Assembly (NCBI GenBank): GCA_027600665.1
Contig: JADGJL010000012.1
Span: 62,001-126,000 of the forward strand
Direction: 5' to 3'
Length of the DNA stretch: 64,000 bases
DNA from: Irineochytrium annulatum
Lineage: Eukaryota; Chytridiomycota; Chytridiomycetes; Chytridiales; Chytridiaceae
Shown here piece by piece: positions 35,577 to 44,514 of the stretch. The notes below the pieces were generated by a model. It did not search any database, was not told the origin of the DNA, and saw only the letters and a list, made by a program, of their open reading frames with translations. Positions within the stretch are counted from its first letter, which is position 1, and every line of letters begins with the position of its first letter. The position numbers and the translations under genes are program-made.

Positions 35577-38474
35577 CTATTTCAGATTAAATTCCTTACG
35601 CTTCAACTCAATTTCATCATCAATGTACAGAACATAGTCCGATAAGGCTTCACGCGGATTTTCATTCGCATTGACCACCTTACGGAAAGCGTTATCCAGA
35701 TGCCGTCCCGTGAAATAACCTCCAGGAAGCTGCGGGATCCCCTGTACCCATTTCCATTGCTTCTCCAGATTTTCATAATCCTTGACGGGCCAAGGAAGCT
35801 GTTTCAAAGCTTCAATGTTGGCTGTTGGGTAACGGGCTGCCGCCCCCATCAGACCTTCCATTTCTCGTCCGTATTCAATCTGGGTCTGCTCGTCAGTCCA
35901 CCATTTCATGAACTTCCATGAAGCTTCCTTGTTGCTGGCGTTCTCAAGCATCATTACCGCGCTTGTTGCGCTGGCCACCTCATGCCTGATGGAACCGTCC
36001 GGAAGCTGCGTACCAGGAACAATGGTAAAGTCCCAGAGATTGCGAATTTCCGGAGCCAAAACTGTCAACATGTTATAGGTTGTATAGTCCGCAATTCCAA
36101 TCGGCATCTCACCGGTACGGAAGCGGTTTGGAAAGTCCGCTTTAAGCGGGAATTTATAATTGGTATAGAATTGTGTCCAGCGTTTAAACGCATCCATCGA
36201 AATTTCCGAATCAAGGGCACTCTTCTTCTGATCTTCCGTATAGAAGGTGCCATCATTCTGGTACAGCAGCATCGCAAAAGTCGAGTTCGGCACAAGGTTT
36301 GCGTTGTTCAGTGTATCCTCGATGGGCAGATAAAACTCCATATTATGCTTTTGTAGCACAGCAATGGCGTTATACACGTCCTGCCACGTTTTCGGCGGTT
36401 CCAATCCCAATTCGTTCAGGATATCTTTGCGGTAAAAGAGCATCGGAAAATGTTGCTGTTCCGGGAGGGCATACACACCGTCGTTATACCGGTATGGTGT
36501 CAACCCGCTTTCACGGAACCGACCCGCAATTTCCTCGAAGTCGGGGAATTTGCTCAAATCCGCTGCCGCACTTCTCATCGCATAGTTTACAGGGATGTCC
36601 TCACCCATTTGCATGGCAATGTCGGGTCCTTCACCTGCAAGGGTTGCGGGAAGCAATATGTTGGGCGGCACAAGACGCAGCTGCACGGATACATCCGTAT
36701 CCGGAGTAAACGAATCATCGATCATGCCTTTCAATACCTGAGCCTGATCCCGTCCAGTCGTGATCCATACAGTAATGGAATCCTTTTTTTGTTCCACGTT
36801 ACCGATGCTGTCGTAATCTTCGGTATACGAAGCCACGTATGCACCCAGCTCATGTTTCACCTGCTGAATGGCCGTCGCTTCCGCATCTGGCAAGGCTTCA
36901 CCCGGCGGAGACACGACGAGGTAATCCAGAGTGATCGGCTGTTCACGTACTGACAATATCCAGGTACCCAAGCCACCTACGTTAATTTTGAACGTATCCA
37001 GTCGTTTAGGAACGGTCTCCGGCTTGGCCGCCATATCTTCAAGCTGCATGACCATGGCGTGAAGCACGGCAACTTTATCACTTTGCTCACCCGTTGCCTT
37101 TTCCAGATAATCCGCTACAGAACGGAGCGTGTCTGCCTGTCGTTCAAAGACTTCCGTCATCTCCGGGATGCGTTGTTCCAACTGATAATCCCGAAGCGGA
37201 TCGGGGCTGTTGGAGGTGATCATCAGGATTTTGCGATACATCTCATTCAATTCCAGCACGCTGGATTCCACGGTACGAAGCAGAGGAGCGATGTCGCCTA
37301 GCGTTACCGTCATTCGAATCCGGTGTTTCCCTTTATCCAGATGAAACTGGTAAGGCTGATTTTCTGCCGCCCCCAGCACCTGAGTTTGCCAGGAAGGGCT
37401 GTAGTTGAAACGAATGCGTTTCATTTCTTTAAACGGAACTTCCCCGTTGATCGTCAGACTGCGGGTTGCGTAAATACCGCGCAATTGATCCTGTTTTACC
37501 TTTAACGCGATTTGATACAATCCGTCTTCAGGCACGTCGATTTCCCATTCGATCCATTCACCCGGCAGCTTCCAGTTGATGCCCCCGATCGCATTCATGC
37601 GAATTTTGGACACATCATAAGGTTCTAGCGATGGGCTCGAACGATCCGAGATGGGTGCCAGTGTAGGTGAAGACTTGCTGACTGCTTGTTCCCCTTGTAC
37701 TTTCAGCATGACTGGAGCCGCTGGTTTCAGCCCCTGTGAGGCATAAGTTGCCTCAAGCTCTGCATAGGACGGGATCTCCCCTTCCTGATACAGCTCAATA
37801 TAATCAATCGCCATACTTTCTCTTAATGAAGTGAGCGATAACTGCGGGTTTCCTTTTTCAAAATAAAACTGAAAGGGCTCCTCGAAATAGCCTCCGCTAT
37901 CCTTGAAGGAAGTCAACTGCCACTCGGGCTGTTCCACTTGTCTTGGCCTGAGATCGTTATCCCGATCGTCACGACGAACGTTATCCTCGCGATTCCCCCA
38001 CACCCTGTCAAACAAGAGAACATCGGCCCCTCTAAAAGGAACCTCCCCATTCACCTCGAGTCTGCGTTCAATACCCGAGCTTTTACCCTCTACAGGGTAA
38101 TAGTGAATGCGAATATTGTACAAACCGCTCATTTGAACGGGAACATCCCAACGAATGGTTCCAGTTTCCGGCGTAATTACAGCGCTCCCATCCAGTCCGG
38201 CATAACCTTGCACGACCTCGAATTCTCCGTCAGTTGCCTGAACATAAGATTCGCCTTCAATGCGTATTGTTTTCTCGGGTTTAGCCGAATTGGCATGAGT
38301 AGTCAGATAATGGTCATAACTGAATGAATCCTCGGTTCCCGATACTGCGTCAAAGTCCTCAAGCGCATGTACCGTCCCCGGATAACGATCCCGCGATGGA
38401 TATAGCGTCCATATGGAGAGTACCAGGGCCAGGACAAGCACCAAGATTAGTCCCTTTTTCTTACGTGACCGCAT
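35577..38474 (-). CDS. Membrane-anchored solute-binding protein fused to two carbohydrate-binding-like modules
   Basis: The 965-residue protein has a basic start (RSRKKK) and one hydrophobic segment (8-24) without lipobox cysteine, so it is likely anchored by an uncleaved signal segment. Two galactose-binding-like beta-sandwich modules follow (about 65-240 and 285-410). Both contain the phrase RRLEVNGEVPFR or RSLTINGEVPFK, typical of CBM35/CBM-like domains. A helical linker spans about 410-490. The C-terminal half (about 550-960) is a family 1 extracellular solute-binding fold (PDIAMQMGEDIPVNYA, GVYALPEQQHFPMLFYRKDIL). This fusion could hold the transporter on a polysaccharide or catch long oligomers. 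It is the second gene of the large operon, 105 bases after the first binding-protein gene. Confidence 0.87.
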   Translation of the reverse strand: MRSRKKKGLILVLVLALVLSIWTLYPSRDRYPGTVHALEDFDAVSGTEDSFSYDHYLTTHANSAKPEKTIRIEGESYVQATDGEFEVVQGYAGLDGSAVITPETGTIRWDVPVQMSGLYNIRIHYYPVEGKSSGIERRLEVNGEVPFRGADVLLFDRVWGNREDNVRRDDRDNDLRPRQVEQPEWQLTSFKDSGGYFEEPFQFYFEKGNPQLSLTSLRESMAIDYIELYQEGEIPSYAELEATYASQGLKPAAPVMLKVQGEQAVSKSSPTLAPISDRSSPSLEPYDVSKIRMNAIGGINWKLPGEWIEWEIDVPEDGLYQIALKVKQDQLRGIYATRSLTINGEVPFKEMKRIRFNYSPSWQTQVLGAAENQPYQFHLDKGKHRIRMTVTLGDIAPLLRTVESSVLELNEMYRKILMITSNSPDPLRDYQLEQRIPEMTEVFERQADTLRSVADYLEKATGEQSDKVAVLHAMVMQLEDMAAKPETVPKRLDTFKINVGGLGTWILSVREQPITLDYLVVSPPGEALPDAEATAIQQVKHELGAYVASYTEDYDSIGNVEQKKDSITVWITTGRDQAQVLKGMIDDSFTPDTDVSVQLRLVPPNILLPATLAGEGPDIAMQMGEDIPVNYAMRSAAADLSKFPDFEEIAGRFRESGLTPYRYNDGVYALPEQQHFPMLFYRKDILNELGLEPPKTWQDVYNAIAVLQKHNMEFYLPIEDTLNNANLVPNSTFAMLLYQNDGTFYTEDQKKSALDSEISMDAFKRWTQFYTNYKFPLKADFPNRFRTGEMPIGIADYTTYNMLTVLAPEIRNLWDFTIVPGTQLPDGSIRHEVASATSAVMMLENASNKEASWKFMKWWTDEQTQIEYGREMEGLMGAAARYPTANIEALKQLPWPVKDYENLEKQWKWVQGIPQLPGGYFTGRHLDNAFRKVVNANENPREALSDYVLYIDDEIELKRKEFNLK

Positions 38475-38530
38475 GTTCGAATGTATCCCCTTTCCTCTAA
38501 GCGTTGCGAGAACTGGACGATTGACTAACC

Positions 38531-38566
38531 CGGACAGACCGCACCATCACTGGTGCGTTCTGCCCG
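38531..38566 (-). promoter_or_regulatory. Intercistronic stem-loop after the first binding-protein gene
   Basis: 38531-38545 and 38552-38566 pair at 13 of 15 positions around a 6-base loop (core CCGCACC / GGTGCG). It has no T-tract. It lies between the abundant binding lipoprotein message and the rest of the operon and probably protects the upstream message or causes partial termination. Confidence 0.6.
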
Positions 38567-38579
38567 TGTGTCATGATGC

Positions 38580-39935
38580 TTATTTGTATACCTCATCAAT
38601 CGCAGCCTGGAAAGGTGCCTTGTATTTCTCAATCAGCGTAGATACAGATACTCCTTCTTTGAGCTCTCCATCAAAGTCCCAGAAAGGCAAGGACGGGAAT
38701 GTGTTATGGTCGAGAACCAGCATGCCTTCTGCAACCTCTCTGGCGTTGTTGATATCTGCTTCATCGGTCAGATGTGTCTCCAGTGTGGATTGGCCCGGAT
38801 ACTCATAGATCGAATCGATCTCATTAATTTTCTCCCAGATGTACATCAGTTGTTCCGGATTCTCTACTGCTTTAGGAATCGTTATAGCCTGGTAACGGGA
38901 CTCTCCAGAGTGATACGCTGATGCACTTGGACCTTTAGGGAATGGTACAAAACCGATATCGTAATCCTTCATGTCTGTCATAATGCCTTCAACCTCGTAC
39001 ATGGCACCTGAATACATCAACGTATTGCCTTGACGGAAGAACGTGGACGGCTCAGTCCAGTCGCCGCCTTCAGAAGCTCTGCCGACCTTTTCCGTAGCCA
39101 GTTTGGACAGGAAATTCAGCGCTTCCTTCGTTTTGGGATCTTCCAGGTTCTGCTTATCCTCTAGGGTCAGGGAAGCTTCATTGGAATACAGAATCGGTTC
39201 AAGCAATCCCGTCTGAGCGAGTCCCCAAGTGTCCAGCTTGCCATCGTTGTTGCGATCCTTGTTCGCTTGTTTGGCAACGCTGAGGAATGTATCCCAGTTC
39301 CATTCATCAGCATCCACATATTCCTGTAATGGCTTCAAGCCCAGCTCCTGCATGAGGGTACGATTATAGAAAATTCCGTTGATAAAAGAAGACTGGTCCT
39401 CGGTAAAGCCGTAACCTTTGCCTTCATATTGCATATATTCCTTTGTTGTTTTCTGATTGAATACTTTGTCGTTTTTAATATAATCATCCACTGGCCACAA
39501 GAGATCCTGTTTGGTCAATGCGGGAATGGCATAGTTTTTGCCCAATCTCACCAAATCACCAAGTGGTTCCCCTGCCATCAGCGAAGCAACTACCTTCTCC
39601 TGATATTCGCCGAAATCAATGGAAACGTATTCAATATTAAAGTTGTGTTTTTTCTTCAGCGCTTCGAGATTCTCAAGGCGTTGAATGTTGTCCGGGTTGT
39701 TCCCCTGTATTTCCATGTCCCACCAAGCAACAACTTTGATCGTTCTGCCGCCCATGTCAAAGTCCATTTCTGGCGTAGAGTTTTCATTCTTTGGCTCGGT
39801 TTCTACGGGTGTTTGTTCCTCCTGTGGTGTTGTCTTTTCCGGCTCGGGTTGAGCGGTAGGTGCAGAACTGCATGCAGCAATCACCAACAAAACCGCGAAT
39901 ACCAGGCTCAGTAGCATGAACTTGTTTTTTCTCAT
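38580..39935 (-). CDS. Sugar-binding lipoprotein, family 1, first gene of the large operon
   Basis: The 451-residue extracellular solute-binding protein has a lipoprotein signal (VIAACS, Cys22) and a Pro/Glu/Thr-rich linker (about 25-55). The classical MalE-like bilobal fold follows, with a sugar-binding phrase NRDNNGKLDTWGLAQTG-like in the N lobe (written KDRNNDGKLDTWGL in the sequence). The start has GGGGGG upstream and lies 33 bases after the -10 element of box promoter 3. It probably serves the permease pair at 33723-35557 and perhaps also the second pair. Its position right behind the regulated promoter and before a hairpin predicts the highest expression in the operon. Confidence 0.92.
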   Translation of the reverse strand: MRKNKFMLLSLVFAVLLVIAACSSAPTAQPEPEKTTPQEEQTPVETEPKNENSTPEMDFDMGGRTIKVVAWWDMEIQGNNPDNIQRLENLEALKKKHNFNIEYVSIDFGEYQEKVVASLMAGEPLGDLVRLGKNYAIPALTKQDLLWPVDDYIKNDKVFNQKTTKEYMQYEGKGYGFTEDQSSFINGIFYNRTLMQELGLKPLQEYVDADEWNWDTFLSVAKQANKDRNNDGKLDTWGLAQTGLLEPILYSNEASLTLEDKQNLEDPKTKEALNFLSKLATEKVGRASEGGDWTEPSTFFRQGNTLMYSGAMYEVEGIMTDMKDYDIGFVPFPKGPSASAYHSGESRYQAITIPKAVENPEQLMYIWEKINEIDSIYEYPGQSTLETHLTDEADINNAREVAEGMLVLDHNTFPSLPFWDFDGELKEGVSVSTLIEKYKAPFQAAIDEVYK

Positions 39936-39967
39936 CGTCTTCCCCCCTGATTGTCTTTTGCTCTCAC

Positions 39968-40035
39968 AGTGTATCGCCCAAATGAAAGCGCAAACAACCT
40001 GCCAAAATACAGGTGTTTACCCCGGCTGAATATAG
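39968..40035 (-). promoter_or_regulatory. Box promoter 3 (large transporter operon)
   Basis: On the minus strand: a distal box-like CTATATTCAGCCGGG (near 40021-40035), proximal box CCTGTATTTTGGCAGG (39998-40013) touching -35 TTGTTT (39992-39997), an 18-base spacer, and -10 TACACT (39968-39973). The ATG of the first gene follows 33 bases later. The layout is the same as at 11235 and 15225. Confidence 0.75.
39983..39996. promoter_or_regulatory. cre site in the large-operon promoter
   Basis: TGAAAGCGCAAACA matches the CcpA consensus TGWAANCGNTNWCA at 13 of 14 positions. It overlaps the -35 and spacer of box promoter 3, so CcpA binding would block initiation when preferred sugars are present. 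Confidence 0.7.
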
Positions 40036-40116
40036 ATTTCTGTGATTTTGTGCGTACAAATTGCATTCTGGGTTCCAATTGGTAAAGAAATGCACTCTCT
40101 ACAAAAATATGCACAT

Positions 40117-40130
40117 TGTATGCGCTTTCT
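40117..40130 (+). promoter_or_regulatory. cre-like site before the orphan AraC gene
   Basis: TGTATGCGCTTTCT matches the CcpA consensus at 12 of 14 positions. It lies about 80 bases upstream of the divergent AraC-type gene, in the same 275-base intergenic region as box promoter 3. Confidence 0.45.
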
Positions 40131-40210
40131 TTTATTACCATAATGAAATTAAGTCATCATTGAGTTAAATCTGGCGGATTACAATTCAGCAGAAGGTGAG
40201 GTATTGCTTC

Positions 40211-40978
40211 ATGTATGATATTTTACTTGTGGATTTCAGCCGTCGTTTGTGCGGAGAGTTGCAACAGATGTTGCTACGGAGCAAAGCTCAATATACTATC
40301 GCAAATTGTGTGTTCTCATCGTCCGAAGCTTTGACCGCATTGTCAGAACGAGACTTTTCCCTTGTTATGGTACATACAGAGAGGTTCGATACCGCGGGGC
40401 TCTGGTTATGCAACGAGATTCGAAAAAAAAGTCAGATCCCCATCCTCCTGATGGGTGGAAGAGATCACTTCAGGTTCGTACGCAAAGCCCTTACGTATCA
40501 GGTGAATGATTATCTACCGTATCCTGTTAGTCCCTCTTCTTTACTTAACAGTCTGCACGGACTTCGATCCCACCTTGAAACCGATCCGGCACACAAAACG
40601 TCGTCGTTCTTCAAAACGCCTGTTCAAATGAATGGTAAACCCATGCACTCCAGTCATGTGATTCGTATCGTCAAAGCCTATGTACGGGATCATCTGAGTG
40701 ATGAAATCACGCTGAAGAAGATCTCTGATATGCTTCATTTTAACTGTGCCTACCTTGGGCAGAAGTTCAAACTGGAAGAGAAGATGTCTTTCAATGATTA
40801 TATGCTCCAGCAACGTATGGAAAAGGCCCAGCAACTGCTGTCTTCCACGAATCTGCGAATATATGAGATAGCGATTGAGGTAGGTTATAAGGATATTGAT
40901 TGGTTCTATAAAAAGTTCAAAGCGTACGCCGGATCGAGTCCTAATGCTTATAGACGACAAAAAATCCACACGGCCTAG
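40211..40978 (+). CDS. Orphan AraC-type regulator with degenerate (unphosphorylatable) receiver
   Basis: The ATG at 40211 is chosen: it has AAGGTGAGG about nine bases upstream, whereas the GTG at 40196 lies inside that ribosome-binding site. The 255-residue protein has a receiver-like N domain (1-120) and an AraC DNA-binding C domain (about 150-250, IYEIAIEVGYKDIDWF). In the receiver the phosphoacceptor is His55 (LVMVHTERFD) instead of Asp. Only one of the two acidic residues remains (D8, F9), and the conserved Lys is replaced (LPYPV). It should therefore work without phosphorylation, perhaps by ligand or protein contact. It is divergent from the large operon and shares its control region. 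Confidence 0.88.
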   Translation: MYDILLVDFSRRLCGELQQMLLRSKAQYTIANCVFSSSEALTALSERDFSLVMVHTERFDTAGLWLCNEIRKKSQIPILLMGGRDHFRFVRKALTYQVNDYLPYPVSPSSLLNSLHGLRSHLETDPAHKTSSFFKTPVQMNGKPMHSSHVIRIVKAYVRDHLSDEITLKKISDMLHFNCAYLGQKFKLEEKMSFNDYMLQQRMEKAQQLLSSTNLRIYEIAIEVGYKDIDWFYKKFKAYAGSSPNAYRRQKIHTA

Positions 40979-41017
40979 GGTGGATTGCCGATGTGCTATT
41001 TTTGTTAAATAACTACA

Positions 41018-41053
41018 GAAAAACGCAGGAGATGTTCTCCCTGCGTTTTTTGT
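41018..41053. terminator. Bidirectional terminator between orphan AraC gene and response regulator gene
   Basis: The stem AAAACGCAGG-AGA / TCT-CCTGCGTTTT with flanking A and T runs can end both the plus-strand AraC transcript and the minus-strand regulator transcript, whose stop is at 41090. Confidence 0.82.
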
Positions 41054-41089
41054 GGTTATTTGAGCTAGCCAATTCCTGAGAATTCACAA

Positions 41090-42715
41090 TTAACGTACCA
41101 AAAGGGATTCCCGGTATTCTTGGGGGGTCATTCCCGTTATTTTCTTAAAAAGTCGGGTAAACGAATGTGCTGCCTCGTATCCCACTTGGAGTGCGACCTC
41201 ACGTACCATAAAATTCGGGTTCTGAAGCAATTCTTTGGCTCTTCTTATTCGGCAGTCGTCAATGAACTCGGACAGGTTAATTCCCATTTCCTGCTTAAAG
41301 AATCGGGATAGATAGGATGGATTGAAATGATGAAGTTCAGCCAATCTTACTAAAGAAAGATCTTTCTCAAGGTTATCCTTGATGTAACTGCATAAAGAAT
41401 GAATGACAACGTTAGCGCGTTCCTGTTCATTGGACCTCTTGTACCGGACTAATTCATCGGCAGCACGATACAAAAATTGAACTGCATCCTTCATGCATGT
41501 ATACTCCCCTAAATGCAGCAAACTTCGTTGATCAGGAATCTTCTGTTGAAGACCCCACCGATTGATTGTCGAATGTAATAATAAAGCCAGATTATAGTAG
41601 GTTTCCATTGCACGTTCCATCGTAATCTCCTGCTGCAACAATTCGCCTGCAAGTTCCTCAAATATATCGTAAAAAGGCTGAATTCGCCCCGTTTCCAAAT
41701 ATCCTGACATAATCTCAATCCGGTTTGAGATACGCATGGATTCTTTGGGTACGTCAGATGAGAGGTCATTGCGATGATCCGTGAGCACCATGGATACGCC
41801 ATCCCCTATTTTCATCCACTGGAGTAATCTCAGACGTTCATATTGTTTGGTTAACTCGGACCATTCGCAGCTTTGACTGCTTAATGAGAATGCAATGGAT
41901 ACGCCAAGAGATACCATGCAAGCTTCCTGTACCAGTTCCAGTGTGCCTTCTAGAAACCGTACAAGTTTATCATTGGACATCTCTTCTTCCTGCTTGGGCT
42001 GAATCAACCAGATTGTATCTCCATAATGGTCCGTTACGCTGACGTACGCTGTTCGATCATGCATTAGAGAAGAACCGATAATGCGAACAGATTCCTGGAC
42101 TTCTGTTATGTCCGAACCTTTTTCTGGCGGATTATTGAACCGACCCAGTATGAGATAAATCGGCGAGTTTATCTGTAATCTGATATCTCTTTTGAATAAT
42201 TCGTCCTGCATATCATTAGTAGAAGCCATAACTGCTGTACAATCTTGAAGCAGCTTCCGCAAGTACTCTTTTTGTTGAATCCGTGCAAGCTGAGAGTTGA
42301 CTTGATGAGAATGTTCCAACAATTCAAGCATGCTGTGACTTTGCCGGATCTCTTCCATCACATCTTCGACAACAGACATCACCTTGTCATAACCTTCCGT
42401 TTTGAGCAAGTAACGTACATTGGCCATCTGAAAAGCTTGATAGGCATAATCAAAATCGCTATGTCCTGTCAGAAAAATGACGCGACAATTCGGCCAACTG
42501 GCTTGAATTCGCTCTGTCAGTTCCAAGCCACTCATGCCCGGCATGCGAATGTCTGTTAGAACAATATCAATTCTAGAACGCTGCATCCAGGACAATGCTT
42601 CTGTAGCAGAGTATGCCTTACATACATCAAGCTGGTCGGGTATATGTCTGGCGAAAGTTTCATAGAGACTATCCGTAATAATCTCCTCGTCATCTACAAT
42701 CAAAAGTCGATACAT
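41090..42715 (-). CDS. YesN-type response regulator with AraC DNA-binding domain (sensor trio)
   Basis: The ATG at 42715 is chosen (MYRLLIVDDEE) because the family begins there and AAGGAGA precedes it. The 541-residue protein has a receiver with D8/D9, phosphoacceptor D55 (IVLTDIRMPG) and a Thr at the switch position. The conserved Lys position reads LLKTEG. A long middle region follows, then a C-terminal AraC domain (about 440-540, LSEFIDDCRIRRAKELL and EVALQVGYEAAHSF). It overlaps the kinase gene by 16 bases and is the last gene of the binding protein-kinase-regulator trio. Its targets are unknown; the neighbouring GH43 genes and the large operon are candidates. Confidence 0.93.
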   Translation of the reverse strand: MYRLLIVDDEEIITDSLYETFARHIPDQLDVCKAYSATEALSWMQRSRIDIVLTDIRMPGMSGLELTERIQASWPNCRVIFLTGHSDFDYAYQAFQMANVRYLLKTEGYDKVMSVVEDVMEEIRQSHSMLELLEHSHQVNSQLARIQQKEYLRKLLQDCTAVMASTNDMQDELFKRDIRLQINSPIYLILGRFNNPPEKGSDITEVQESVRIIGSSLMHDRTAYVSVTDHYGDTIWLIQPKQEEEMSNDKLVRFLEGTLELVQEACMVSLGVSIAFSLSSQSCEWSELTKQYERLRLLQWMKIGDGVSMVLTDHRNDLSSDVPKESMRISNRIEIMSGYLETGRIQPFYDIFEELAGELLQQEITMERAMETYYNLALLLHSTINRWGLQQKIPDQRSLLHLGEYTCMKDAVQFLYRAADELVRYKRSNEQERANVVIHSLCSYIKDNLEKDLSLVRLAELHHFNPSYLSRFFKQEMGINLSEFIDDCRIRRAKELLQNPNFMVREVALQVGYEAAHSFTRLFKKITGMTPQEYRESLLVR

Positions 42716-44457
42716 TCGTTCTCTCCTTCTTTCCACTGGATTCGAATTGTGACTTTTAATCCTTGCAATTTACTTCTGGATAGGAAAAGGCCACTTCCTT
42801 CTCCATACGTCAGGACCAGGCGTCGATGGATATTTATCAACGCGGTCATTTCATCCGTACCTCCGTCTTTATGCAAGCGTTGCTGAAGAGCTTCAATATG
42901 TTGCTCATCCAACTCGCTTCCATTATCCTCTACGGTAATCTCGGCATATGAACCTTCCATAGTAAACCCGATAATTAGAAGACCGGAGGCCGTATTCTTT
43001 TCAAGGCTGTGTTCATATGCATTCTCAATAATCGGTTGAATAATGAGTCTGGGAACGTGAATATGTTCCATCTCAGCAGGGAGTGACCCAAAATCAACTT
43101 TGATTCGTCTGGAGAATCGTAATTGTTGAATCTCTGTATAGATTCGTGAATGCTCCACTTCCACTTTCAACTTCACATGATCGGTTTCATTCCGGGTGAT
43201 GAACCTGAAATATTCGCCAAGCATGTTAGTAAACTGCTCAATACGCTCTGTTTCCCCTGTTCTTGCCAGTGAATTCAGAATAAAGAAGCTGTTGTACAGA
43301 AAATGAGGATTAATCTGGGATTGGAGCTGTTTCAACTCGGCCCGCTGCATCATCAATGTTTTCTTGAAATCCCGGTCGATCAGGGATTGAAGATTTTCAA
43401 TCATGAGGTTGAAACGGGTGTAGAGGAAGCCGAATTCGTCCTTTCGATTATGCGCGATGGGAACATCAAGCATGCCTCCCTCCATTTTTTTGAATCTTTT
43501 CACCAATAACAGTAACGGAATATGAATCAACTTGTAGCTAGAATACAGATACGCCGTGATGGCAACAAATGATGTAATTGCAAACAGCCAAGCCCAATGA
43601 TAGAACTTGCTAAGCGGTTTGGTGACAATGGCCTCGGGTAGATATGTAGCTACGGATAAGCCAAGGGTGTCCATATGCAACTGACTCACATGATACATGG
43701 TGTCCCCCACCTTCATCCGAAAGCCATCCAGTGTACCTTTTATACTGTGCTCACGGTAATTCGCGAGAATAACACTAGCTTGATGGTTATCTGTGATGGC
43801 ATGCCCCGTTTTGTCCTCAATCAGGAAAGTCGAACTCTCCGGGTACAGATTAAGTCGTGTGAGTTCATTTTGAAAATGATTTGTGTCCAGCTCCACTTGA
43901 ATGACAAAAAGCGGGGGCTCTCCCCTCGTGCCGGTCAGCCTGACGGCACTGAGGTTCAGGGTGTCCTCCTTCACCGTGAAACGTGTCCCTTTTCCTTGCA
44001 TGCTTGAACCGAAGTATAGGTAAGAACTTTTATTGAAATCGTCGATGCCTTGGATCGCGGATATACTTTTGCCGACAGAAGGGATATGTACATGAACGTT
44101 TTTGATATAAGCAGTGCTGTTCTTAAATGAAGCGAGTCGTTCGGTCAGGTAATTTAATGTATCACGCCGCTCAACCTGATCCATCATATCCCAGAGAATC
44201 GCCAGACGATTCAATTTTCGATCCTCAACGATATCAAACTGCTGTAATTCCATCCATTCCATCTCTCTGTTCAATTCCACGACATATTGGTTCAACCGTC
44301 TCTCCGTTGACAACGATATTTCCTGGCTTGCATTGTCGTAACTCCAATGATACAGATACACTCCAAGAAGAATAAGTGGAAGCACGAATACCAGATAGGT
44401 AATTATTAATCGCGCAAATATACTATTAAGCCATGATCTAGCAGGGATCTTGATCAA
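42700..44457 (-). CDS. YesM-type sensor histidine kinase (sensor trio)
   Basis: TTG 44457 is the preferred start because GGAGGTG lies six bases upstream; an ATG at 44478 has no such signal. The protein has about 585 residues: a membrane segment (about 15-38), an extracellular sensor region (about 38-275), a second membrane segment and HAMP. The kinase core has His385 (QSQINPHFLYNSFFIL). The HATPase N box is IENAYEHS and the first G box is VEDNGSELDEQ, which deviates from the usual DNGxGM. This could lower ATP turnover. The downstream regulator overlaps it. The upstream neighbour is a binding protein gene, 57 bases away. Confidence 0.92.
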   Translation of the reverse strand: MIKIPARSWLNSIFARLIITYLVFVLPLILLGVYLYHWSYDNASQEISLSTERRLNQYVVELNREMEWMELQQFDIVEDRKLNRLAILWDMMDQVERRDTLNYLTERLASFKNSTAYIKNVHVHIPSVGKSISAIQGIDDFNKSSYLYFGSSMQGKGTRFTVKEDTLNLSAVRLTGTRGEPPLFVIQVELDTNHFQNELTRLNLYPESSTFLIEDKTGHAITDNHQASVILANYREHSIKGTLDGFRMKVGDTMYHVSQLHMDTLGLSVATYLPEAIVTKPLSKFYHWAWLFAITSFVAITAYLYSSYKLIHIPLLLLVKRFKKMEGGMLDVPIAHNRKDEFGFLYTRFNLMIENLQSLIDRDFKKTLMMQRAELKQLQSQINPHFLYNSFFILNSLARTGETERIEQFTNMLGEYFRFITRNETDHVKLKVEVEHSRIYTEIQQLRFSRRIKVDFGSLPAEMEHIHVPRLIIQPIIENAYEHSLEKNTASGLLIIGFTMEGSYAEITVEDNGSELDEQHIEALQQRLHKDGGTDEMTALINIHRRLVLTYGEGSGLFLSRSKLQGLKVTIRIQWKEGENECIDF

Positions 44458-44514
44458 TACGTTCACCTCCAATGCCAAAGGCTGAGTTGGTTCCTTGTAT
44501 GAATAAAGTGAACA

